This document shows, one piece after another, positions 12,120 through 23,000 of a DNA stretch of 64,000 nt (positions are counted from its first letter, which is position 1; every line of letters starts with the position of its first letter). Source of the stretch: Trichoplusia ni. Lineage: Eukaryota > Arthropoda > Insecta > Lepidoptera > Noctuidae. The notes under the pieces are model-generated. The model saw only the letters and a list, made by a program, of their open reading frames with translations, made no database searches and was not told where the DNA came from. The position numbers were made by a program, and so were the translations under genes. The stretch covers positions 5,433,328-5,497,327 of the forward strand of contig NC_039480.1 in assembly GCF_003590095.1 (NCBI RefSeq), in the 5' to 3' direction.

Positions 12120-12415
12120 GACTACACTCGATACGGTTGACTCGTAAATGGATGACCATCTCCGTCATAACGAGTTCCTCTGGGTTTCGGGAGACACGTT
12201 TAATTGTGGGTCCTGGCTATTATTTCCACATCTTTGACAGTCGTTACAGGCAGTCAGAAGCTAGAAAGTCTGACAACCAGTCTAGGAGGTATCGTGTTGC
12301 CCAGGTAACTGGGTTGAGGAGATCAGATAGGCAGTAGCTCCTTGTAAAACACTGGTACTTCACTGCATCTGGTTAGACTGAAAGCCGATCCCAATAGTTG
12401 GGAAAAGGCTAGGAC
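12120..12415 (+). repeat. SINE-D copy
   Basis: Nearly full length, ending AAAAGGCTAGGACGATGC. Confidence 0.8.
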
Positions 12416-13068
12416 GATGCAGATATGTTTTTCCCTTTTTTCTACACCTGAAATTCCCTTGAAATACTTTTAAATAGCAATTCTCAACGTCAATGTTTGC
12501 GGGGTCAGCTAATATTTATATAAACAAATATACACGTGGTAGGAGCCACCCCTGGTTGTGACCGTGACTCTCGTAGCTCAAGGTCGCCGTATGAAGTCAT
12601 AGCGTCCATTTTCCGTTGATAGCCATTTAGGCTATCTACACACAAGCCTTTTAAAATCGTTTGTTTTGCGATCTGCGGAATTATTTCATCAACATCATTA
12701 TCATCATCTCAAAATCATAAGTCAAATCAGGCTACTTAGAAGCACTTTTTGTAGGTTAGATTACATTGGAAAGCACCCAGTTTCGACCACCCTTCACTGC
12801 TTCCTAAATGCTTTGCTGTGATAGAGGAAACAGAGCAACAGACTTCCCAGTTATTTAGTTAAGTTCCTCCTTCTCACAGCCTATAGCTGTTCACTGCTAG
12901 ACATAGGCCTCTCCGTTCATTCTTCAGCGCGACCGGTTCTCTGCCACCTGCATTCAACGAGACCCAGCGTTTTCACCGGAACTGTTTAAATGACTTTTAA
13001 GGTGCAGCGCAGACGACAAACTATCCGTGACGCTCTTTTTAGTCTGTGAAAATGGGACCTGTGCAATA
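12416..13068. other. Repeat scraps, no gene
   Basis: A HEL-3 3' end lies near 12,495-12,515 (GTTTGCGGGGTCAGCTAA). A repeat around 12,760-12,960 (CACCCTTCACTGCTTCCTAA and a CACTGCTAGACATAGGCCTC tail) is echoed at 48,640 and 54,780. Confidence 0.5.
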
Positions 13069-13384
13069 GGGATGATGACTAGGTATAAAAGAAAAATCTC
13101 ATTAGTCCCCCAGTTATATAATTGAAAATTATGAGACACGTATTTGTTCCTTTTTCAGAAAAACTAGAATTGACAAAGATTAACTGCTTTAAAGTTTAGG
13201 AGAGGGGCTTGTGACGTAACGATAGAGTAAAATTTATACTCAATCGTGACGTCACGCGTAAGTTTCATTCACTGTAATTTGGTCAATTTATGTGTGCGGG
13301 ACAAATTAAAAAATACGTATCCTTTATTATACAAAAAACTAAAACACGGACACTGCAAAAAAAAAATTGTCATCATCCCTATTA
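13069..13384 (+). mobile_element. MITE-4
   Basis: Inverted ends ATAGGGATGATGAC and GTCATCATCCCTAT bound about 316 bp. A reverse copy at 27,063-27,374 shares most of the body, including GTGACGTCACGCGTAAGTTT. Confidence 0.75.
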
Positions 13385-13514
13385 TATTAACGCACATGCC
13401 GTGCAGATTTTTTGAGCGCCGCAGACTCGATCGCACAAAATGTGTGCCTATGGGGGTTAACATTTTGTGTACAGATTTTAAACATAGTTATGTAATTTTT
13501 CCTATACTGTAACA

Positions 13515-14290
13515 TCCTACTATTCTACTAATATGATAAACGCGAAAGTTTTGATGTATGGATGTTAATTGATCTTTCCCCTAAAAACTACTGAACGGAT
13601 TTAGACGAAGCTTGGTACCTATTATATACCATTATCGTTTTATAACAAAATACAGATAATTATATCTTAAAAGATGTTGCCCGCTGGCCCCGCCGCTATA
13701 AATCGAAAATGGACCCACAGAAACATAAAAACTATCCTGAGGTGTTGCTCCAGGCTATGAAGTATAAACTATCTCTGTTTCATCTTCTAATATACACCGT
13801 GATTTTTTAGTCGTCTTACAAAAGCAGCCCAGTTCATGTATCCAATGACTAGAACACGTTCATGATAAAAAAAATAGGTATTTATGAGATTGAATAAATT
13901 TAAAATGCAATTTTTATTAAATATTATGATGCAATTCGTAGTTTTTTAGAAACACAGCTCTATTGCGCGCGCGGTCTAAGCCTTGTAACAATGGTGAGGG
14001 GCGCGGGCGACGGCGTTTTTATCATTTTTAATAAAATTAAATTTTTAAGAGTAAATTTAAGATTTCTCTTGTTTAATTTTTCTTCGTACTTATTATTTTA
14101 GTTGATGATAAAAAATAATAATATCGCTTAGGGGTATTTTATGTCGGATACATGAACTGGGCTCCTTTTGTAAGACGACTAAAAAATCACCGTGTATAAT
14201 CGTCTATTTCATCCAAATCTGTTCAGTAGTTTCAGCATGAAAGAAGAACAACATACATACAAACTTTCGCGTTTATAATATTTTAGTACT
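13515..14290 (+). repeat. HEL-4-type repeat split by MITE-1
   Basis: The left part runs to 13,792; the right part resumes at 14,197 with TCGTCTATTTCATCCAAATC and ends near TTTCGCGTTTATAATA. Confidence 0.55.
13793..14196. mobile_element. MITE-1, TA-flanked foldback element
   Basis: Long inverted ends begin TACACCGTGATTTTTTAGTC and extend about 50 bp (through CAGTTCATGTATCC), flanked by TA on both sides. The element is 404 bp, non-coding, with a GC-rich centre (GGGGCGCGGGCGACGGCG). A sister copy is at 36,923-37,307. The TA target suggests Tc1/mariner-type mobilisation. Confidence 0.85.
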
Positions 14291-14510
14291 AGATTAAAAT
14301 TAGCACTACGCTCGCGTGTAACCCACCTAACGTGTTTACATTGTACAGCACGCGATAACAGATCGAGTCTGTTTGTATTATTGTTAATTATCTGCATTTA
14401 TTATTGCGCTGGCAACACTCTGTGGGTCAGCACTGTACTTGGTGACAACAAGACATGACAATAGCAACATTGAATGAAATCTAGACTTCTTTAAAGTTTT
14501 TTTTTCTTAG

Positions 14511-14697
14511 AAACGACTCCCGCAGTAAAGAATTTAATCCCTGTGAGGCGCGGGGTGTGTACAAACATACAAATCACATGCACAAAGACACCCAGTTTCA
14601 GAAAAAGCATTCGTGAATCACATAATGCTTGTCCTACGCGAAGATCGCTCAGTGGGTTTGGCGTGGTGACCTCAACCACTCGGCTATCCGTGCAGTT
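14511..14697 (-). repeat. SINE-A copy
   Basis: Reverse-strand, nearly complete; part of the B box is deleted. Confidence 0.8.
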
Positions 14698-14736
14698 TTA
14701 AACAAGCAGATAGTAACAACTGTTTGTATTGTTAAA

Positions 14737-14985
14737 TTAGCTGTTGCCCGCGACTTCGTCCACGTGGTTAAAAGATCTTGAACCTTTTTCGCAGCGCACG
14801 CAACGGAAGCCCTCAAAGATGAATAATCTTCCCCCTTTTTTCCACATTTTCCATTGTATCGTTTCCATATTCGCTCCTATTAGTCGCAGCGTGATGGTAT
14901 ATAGCCTATAGCCTTTCTCGATGAATGGTCTATTCAACACAAAAGTATTTTTCAATTTGAACCAGTAGTTCCAGATATAAGCGGC
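14737..14985 (-). mobile_element. HEL-1 Helitron, degraded end
   Basis: Reverse-strand copy; the CTAG end has become CTAA and an extra segment with GCAGCGCACGCAACGGAAGC is present. Confidence 0.7.
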
Positions 14986-15065
14986 GTTCGAATTGAAAAA
15001 ATATTTTTGCGCAATTCTTATTGAGCGAAGATACAAGTGAAAAAAACAGGGAAAATTATTCATTT

Positions 15066-15377
15066 TTGAGGGCGTCCGCTGCGTGAGCTGCAGAAACGGT
15101 TCCAGCAGAGCCCAATCCCTTGCCAGCTCTCACAATGAAATATAAAGTAAAATGATTTTTAATAAACACCGTATTACCTCATTTACAAACCGCGAATTAA
15201 CTCTGTATAAATATTATTACTATAAACAAATTACCTAAACAATTGCTATTGAAGTATTGACCTACATTATTATTATTAGCGTTTACTTTAAACGCTGACG
15301 CATTTGTTACAAGCTAATGTTGATAAAACAACAATTTTAATTATTGATTTTTGCTATTTAACTTTCATGACTTTCGC
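15066..15377. other. No gene seen
   Basis: AT-rich, no recognised repeat. Confidence 0.45.
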
Positions 15378-15935
15378 ACTGAGGTTTTTAATCCTTGTGT
15401 CCCGGTTTCAAAAACATTCAAGACGTCTGGACTTAGAACAAGCACTCATGGATCACAGAAATGCTTGTCCTAATAGTATTCATTTATAGATATTATGTAA
15501 TTATTATTAGGTGTTTTTAATTTAACTTCTTGTTTCAATGATAAACCGATTTACTTTTGCATGCTGAAAGGCGGTATATGGTGACACCATTACTATTGTT
15601 AAACATCCTTATATTAACCCATAATTCGCAAATAAAGTCGAGGTCACCAAGCCAAATCCACTGTGCGCGTCATGTCGCGGGTTCGATCCCCGCGTAGGAC
15701 AAGCATATTTGTGTGATCCACGAATGCGTGTTCTGAGTCTGAGTGTCATTGTGCTTGTGATTTGTATGTTCTTGAAACACCCCGCGACACAAGGAATTAA
15801 ATTCCTTAATGCAGGAGTCGTTTTAATATACATATATATATATTTTAATTTGAAAAAGCTAAGTCGAACCCGCAACGCGTCATGCTTAACGGTTTTGGTG
15901 TGATGACCTACACCACTCGGCTATCCGTTGAACCA
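15378..15935. repeat. SINE-A cluster
   Basis: A reverse fragment (15,378-15,475), a plus copy with a good B box (15,635-15,825) and a reverse head fragment (15,860-15,935). Confidence 0.75.
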
Positions 15936-16079
15936 AAATTACCTGCTTTGGGATTAAAGTACTCGCACAATACCAAAGTACAGTACCAAATATAAAACCA
16001 TGTGTACAACATAGTTAGATTTATATTATAAAGGCAAAGGTTTGTAAGAATGTAAGTTTGTCCTCTCATTACGCTGCAG

Positions 16080-16129
16080 CGTAATCGATTTAGCTGTTTC
16101 AGCGCGCTGAAACAGCTAAATCGATTACG
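16080..16129. repeat. Perfect 50-bp palindrome
   Basis: The 25-base arm beginning CGTAATCGATTTAGCTGTTT (16,080-16,104) is followed, with no spacer, by its exact reverse complement. It lies inside a repeat related to the Helitron families. Confidence 0.95.
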
Positions 16130-16789
16130 ATGAAATTTGGCATTGCAGTCGCTGACATAAAATTAACACATAATCTACTTCCTATCCAATTTCGCCAAAG
16201 TTTTAACACATAAGCAACATTCTAACCGACTGTTTCAAAGAGTTTAATATCCTTACATCTTTAAAGGACAATTCAGCTAGTCATATAAAGACGTTTTAAC
16301 TGACCCATATCTCACATCTCTGACCCGAATGACTCATACGAAACGAACACTTAAACTGCAGTGCATCGCAAACACGGCCAGTGACGTCACGGTTGTGACG
16401 TAACCAATGGTAATACAATGGATGGAACAGAAGTAGGTTTATGGCGGATTTTAATGGGATGCTTAATGTCGAGTGATGTCATTTTGGTTTTTGTGGGTAG
16501 TTTTAAATTGAATAAGACGTTGGAGGATGGTGTTAAGTTGCGATTTTCTTTTGTGATAGATTTGATGTGTAGTTTGCAGGTTTTTTTGGGTTTCGTAAGC
16601 TAAGGGTAGAAACGGAACCCTGCCTGTCTGTCACTAGGCTTTATTTCATGAACCGTGACAGCTAGTTGACGGTTTCACAGATAATGTGGTTCTGTTGCCT
16701 TAAAAAGTTAAAAAAAAACGAATATAATTTACAAAACTCCCTCTCTATGGATTTATATCTTATATCCCGGAGGTTTTCACAACGACTGA
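16130..16789. other. No gene seen
   Basis: This would be the last chance for a nearby upstream PPP1R37 exon. No open stretch encoding an RVxF-like motif with splice sites was found. Confidence 0.4.
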
Positions 16790-17035
16790 ATTCTGACTAA
16801 GTACCTACATAATAAAAATAATAATTATCCACAACTTTTACAAAACGCCATCTAGTCTCAAACTAAGCAAATCTTGTATTATGAGTACTAGACAACTGAT
16901 AAACAAAATTATATATTTCGAATTACATACGTTACATAAATAAATTACATCACACAAACATTTATCCTGGGCGTGAATCGAACCCACGACCTCCGGTATA
17001 GCAGTCCTTGTCACTAACCACTAGACCAACTAAAT
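16790..17035 (-). repeat. SINE-B copy
   Basis: Reverse-strand, nearly full length, ending 32 bases before the first visible PPP1R37 exon. Confidence 0.85.
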
Positions 17036-17067
17036 AAGACTCAATTTGTCTGTCTGTTTGTCCCCAG

Positions 17068-20000
17068 TGCCGACGACGACGCGCTCGCAGCTCGCTGCCG
17101 AATACCTGGAGTCCTGTCGACGACATGACACACCATGTCTTGATGGTGTGCTGGAGCAAATACGGGTAAGTAAGATCATCATCATCATGTTCGAGTCGTT
17201 ACAAGTAGTCAGAAGCTTGAGAGTCTGACAACCAGTCTAAGCAAGGGCGATACTCCTTCCGACTACTTGTAACGACTCGAACATAGTTTGTTGCCCAGGT
17301 AATTTGGTTGAGGAGGTCAGATAGGCAGTCGCTCCTCGTAAAACTTTGGTACTTAGCTGAATCTGGTTAGACTGGAAGCCGACCCCAACATAGTTGGAAA
17401 AAGGCTAAGCTGATGATGATTTATTTTTTATTTGTTAGCATAGCATAAAACTAAGATGGTTCGTGTGTATTCAACAGGAACTCCCCGAGTCGTCGATCGG
17501 GGGCGCCACACGAGCGCCCCGCCTCACCCTGGCCGAGTGCTCGCTCTCGGGCACCGCGCCGGCCGACGCGCTCGAGTCCATCATGCGTCGCGTACAGTTC
17601 CGACGGCTCGAATTAGAGCACGCCGGCGTCGACGACGAGGGCGCGGTGAGTACTGAACATGCATCATTATCTAAGAATCTATCTTAGTTACCAATCAAAG
17701 CTTATGTGAAGCCATCAAAGCACGATGTTTATTTTTTGGAAAGGACGCCGTCTCCGAAATTTTGCTCGATAATCTAGCAACTAGTATAAATAGAGACATT
17801 ACTGTAAGGTTATAATATTGCCTGAAAACGTCTCATTTGAAACTAGCTGTTGCCCGCGACTTCGTCCCCGTGGGTAGAAGATATAAGTTATGATTTATAC
17901 CTGCCCTGTTTTTTTCACATTTTCCATTTTATCTTCGCTCCTATTAGTCGCAGCGTGATGGTTTATAGCCTAAAGCCTTCCTCGATGAATGGTCTATTCA
18001 ACACAAAAAGAATTTTTCAATTTGGACCAGTACTTCCTGAGATTAGCGCGTTCAAACAAACAAACTCTTCAGCTTTATATATTAGTAATTAGTATAGAGT
18101 ATAGATAAAAACTCTTGATTTTGAGCTCTTGGCCCCCGAGCCCACCCGCAACAAATGGAAAATGGTACCAACGGGACTGTAAATCAGGATAAGAACTGTG
18201 ACATCCTATGTGTTAAAATGCGGGTTGCATACTATCTGTGTACCTAGTTTCGTCCCAATCCGTTCAATGGTTTTCTCGTCATCTACATGGTTTTCACATC
18301 TGTTTTCGCTTTCCAGGAGGCGATCTTCGACATGGTGGAGTACTACGAGAGCGCGACTGTGCTGTGTATCAGCGGACCGAGGATGTTCGGCATCAGGGGC
18401 TGGCAGGCAGCCTCCAGGATGATCAAAAAGGTACCCAGTATTCACGCTGTTAAGGCCGGTTTTCCTATCGCCAGATAACTTTTATATTTGACGACCTCCG
18501 TGGTCGAGTGGCGTACATACCGGTTTCAAGGTGTCGCTAGCTCTGAGGTCCCGGGTTCGATCCCCGGTCGAGTCAATGTAGATATTCAAATGTCTACATT
18601 GTCTCGGGTCTGGGTGTTTGTGGTACCTTCGTTGTATCTGAATTCCATAACACAAGTGCTTTCGCAACTTACTTTGGGTTCAGAACAATGTATGTGATGT
18701 TGTCCACATTTATTTTATTATTATATGAAGAATATATGTACTTAATACTGCTAGTACTTGTCCTGGGGGAGCTCTTGGCTCAGCTATAACTCCATAAGTG
18801 AGTCGATCACATGTTAAGCTACGCTTGACACGGTCGGCCCCTAGATGGGTGGCGAGTTACTCCGTGTTTCGGAAGGCACGTTAAATTGTGGGTCCGGCTG
18901 TTATACATCTGTGACCATCGTTACAGGTATTTAGAAGCTTGAAAGTCTGACAACCAGTCTAACTAAGGGGTATTGTGTTGCCCAGGTAACTGGGTTGAGG
19001 AGGTCAGATAGGCAGTCGCTCCTTGTAAAACACTGGTACTTGACCATGAAGATGAAGGCCGATTTTCCAATCATTAGATAACTTTTATCTGAAGAATGTA
19101 TCAATTTAGTTTGTTTCAAATTAAAGGTGAATTATGTACAAGTGTTCTTAGACATGTTTGATAACATGCAAATCGATCGAACCTTTAAAAGTTTTAGGGG
19201 GCGAAATCTTTTACTATCGGTGACAAGGTGACAAGTGTTTATTTTAATTAACGTCTGTTTCACGATCACTAATTTGCCTCTATCTGGCATATAAATTGCA
19301 AAATTTGGCATTCTTTGTATGAAAGAAGGAACTTATTTGGCGGTGGTTACACAGACCCTTAATCTTGTTCTATATCCATTCTAGAGCGCAGAACTATCAG
19401 AACTAGAAGTCCGGGACGCCCCCCTGGAAGCGTCCCACGCGCCGGTGTTGGCGCGCTCGCTACGAGCCCACACTTGCCGACTGCGCGCGTTGTGCTTGCA
19501 GCGCGTCGCGTTAGCAGGCGAACCATTACTGTGTCTTGGTAAGAATTTAATATCTATTAATGTTAGTCTCTAAGGAATATATCTATGGGCCATGTTACCT
19601 GAAAATAAATAGCTTTATTATTTAGCTAGCTTTTCGCCCGCGGCTTCGCCCGCGTCGATGTCGGTTATATCGCGTTTCCAAGAGAACTCTTCAAAAGTAC
19701 GGGATAAAAACCATCCTATGTTCTTTCTCAAGGTCAACTCTATTTCTGTACCTTTCATTAAAATTCAGTTCAGTGGTTTAGACGTGAAAGCGTAACAGAC
19801 AGACAGACAGAGTTACTTTCGCATTTGTAATATTAGTAGGGATTTCTTACAAAAAACGACTCCCTCAGTAAGGAATTTAATCCTTGTGTCTTTGGATTTA
19901 CAAACATACAAAACATAATAATATGCTCAAAGACACCCAGACTCAGAGATTTTAATGAAACTCGATACACAGATAGTTTATGACCAGGATTAAAACAGGA

Positions 20001-23000
20001 TAGTCAAAATGAATAGGAATTCAATGATACCAACGACTACCAATAAATGAAAATGAATCTACGTTTAAATTCCACAACTTTCACACAGCGCCATCTAGTC
20101 TCGAAACTAAGTAAAGCTTGTATTATGAACTAGCTGTTGCCCGCGGGCCCGCCCACAGAAATATAAATGTGGATAAAAACTATCCTAAAATCCTGATTAT
20201 AAACTATCCGTGTACCAAGTTTCGTCTAAATCCGAACGAAAAACATTATCCAAACTTGCTCGTTAAAATTAGTAGGATTCAAAATTTATCTGTTCACAAC
20301 AAAACCCTATTCATGTTGTTACAGTGATAGCCCTAAAATCGAACAGTTCAATACGTGAGCTTCGCCTGGGTGACAACCGGCTGTCCGTGACGGACGCCGC
20401 GCAGCTCGCCTCGCTGCTGCGATACAACTCCAGGATACAACTCCTGGACCTGTCCAACAATCAGATACAGGTGAGCTGAAAAATCACTTCCCCATAACCT
20501 GCCCCACCGATCACCCCATCAAACCCACATCACCCCCCCCTAATAACCCCCATAATGACCCATCACCCGTCATATGCCCCCACCGCCCTCCTTCGTCCCA
20601 CCCATCACCCACCCATCACCCACCCATCACCCTTCCATCACCCCTCCATCACGCCTCCATCAGCCCTCGCCATCACCCCTCAATGTATGAGTTTACGGTA
20701 CATTAATAAACATGTTGCTTAAACAAACTCTCCTACATTGCCGTGCCCTACAGGGTCCATAGTGTGCTATACTTATATTATGTAACACCTGTATAACACA
20801 TGGAGTGCAATAAAATATTGAGTATTGAGTATTGAAATATACTTATGATCAATGTAATCAATGTCTTTGTATCCTTGAGTCATATTAATTTATTATTAAA
20901 TTGCTTGGCCCTGGTAGAATTTGAAGCCAGTTTAAATTTAGTATGTTGAATGCAATAAGTTTTTCTGAATGTTTATTTTAATTCTTATGAACGGGATCTT
21001 TCTTATGTAACGAAGGCAAACATTCAGATATCTTGAGATGTGTAGTGATCAAATACTAAAATCCACCCATGTTCCATTCAGGCAATCCCCCTTCCCCGAC
21101 AGGGTATTCTGCAGCTCTGAGACAGATTTCTGAATTATTAAATGATGTAACGGTTTACTCACGCGTATTTATCGGGGTAGCCCGACTAGTTTCGGACCCA
21201 ACCGGAGTCCTTAATCATGAGCAGACGCGGCGGGATCGCGAGTCGAACTGAGTACGCGTGAGTAAACCGTTACATCATTTAATAATTAATCGTTCTCACG
21301 ACAGTTACTATCAAGATTTCTGAATTCTTTAAAGTGTAGTAAAACAAGCAATGGATGTAATAATAATAGTTTTGTGTGTGTGTGTTAGGACGCGGGCGTA
21401 GCGGCGTTAGCAGAAGCATTGTCTGAACAAGCGGCGCTGTCACCACCCTCCTCAGATAGTAGGTGTCTTGGTGAGAAAATACATTATTATAATATGTATA
21501 AAAAAAAAAAATTGAAAACTTGTGTCGCGGGAGGTTTCACAAACATTCAAATCACATGCACAAAGACACCCAGACTCAGAACAAGCATTCGTAGATCACA
21601 CAAATGCTTGTCCTACGCGGGGATCGAATCAACACGTCGCGCTCAGAGGGTTTTGCGCGGTAACCTCAATCACCCGGCCGTCCTTTGTTTGACTGCACGT
21701 CAAACAATAAATTGTCCATGTTGAACAATTGTTCACCGATCCCTAATGTCCTTACTGAACAATTGTTCACCTATCACTTTATGTCCGCAGTGGGCAACAA
21801 CGACTCTAGTGGCCTCGCCCCGATCAATAATGTCTTTAATGAACAATTGTTCTATGTCCGCAGTGGGTAACAACGACTCTCGTGGCCTCGCCTTCCTGGT
21901 GCTCTGGAACAATCAGCTGACGAGGAACTGCGCACCATATCTCAGTAAGGCTTTGGTGAGTTTGTCTAACCTATATTTATTATCTAGTATATAAAATTCT
22001 CCTGTCGCGGTAAACGAAATTCTCCTCCTCCGAAAAGATTCGACTGATTCTCATGAATTTTTGTATAATATGTTCTTTGGGTCTGAGAATCGATCATTTT
22101 TACACTTATAAGTATGGAAATCATAGAAAAAAAGATTCTGAGCAATTTTTTTTAAGAATTCTTGCTTCTTCCTGCGAATTCCGCAAACAATAAGACTTTT
22201 CTTTTAAATAAACACCCAATTTCAACTCGACAATTCTTTTGATCGTTCCATAAATTTCCTTTGACCACCAGCGTTCGTCCCAATCCCTATGCGTGTTGAA
22301 CATCGGTCGCAACGCGGTGGGCAGCGAGACGGTGAGGGCGGTCCCGCGCGGCGCCCCGCTGGTGTCGCTGGGGCTGCAGGCGGCGCGCCTCGGGCCCGAC
22401 GCCGCGCCCGCGCTCGCCGACCTCGTGCGGGCCCACGGGAGGCTGCAGGTACCGTACTCCGGGGCAGCGGGCTGAGGGTGTTGTTGCGGGATGATACGGT
22501 GAAGTTAGACCTCGTGCGGGCTGATAGAAGGCTGCAGGTACTGTACCAGCGGGCAGTGGGCTGAGGGTGTCACACTGTACCGTGTGTTGTTGCGGGATGA
22601 TACGGTGAAGTTGTAATTGATCTGAAGTTAGACCTCGTGCGCGCTGATAGAAGGCTGCAGGTACTGGGCTAGGGGGCAGCGGGCTGAGGGTGTGACACTG
22701 TACCGTGTGTTGTTGCGGGATGATACGGTGAAGTTGTAATTGATCTGAAGTTAGACCTCGTGCGCGCTGATAGAAGGCTGCAGGTACTGGGCTAGGGGGC
22801 AGCGGGCTGAGGGTGTGACACTGTACCGTGTGTTGTTGCGGGATGATGTGGTGAAGTTGTAATTGTTCTGAAGTTAGACCTCGTGCGGGCTGATAGGAGG
22901 CTGCAGGTACTGTACCAGGGGGCAGCGGGGTGAGGGTATAACCGTGTACGGTACTAAATATTAGTAGAAGTTGGTACATCACTATTTACTAATTCGTAGA

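Noticed and set aside
17456..17656. Arginine-rich 66-codon frame
   Set aside because: Out-of-frame shadow of the GC-rich PPP1R37 exon 17478-17645.
22287..22982. 231-codon open frame on the minus strand with repeated HHIIPQQHTVQ-like units
   Set aside because: It arises from the 123-bp minisatellite (divisible by three) antisense to a real exon; it has no homology or splice context.
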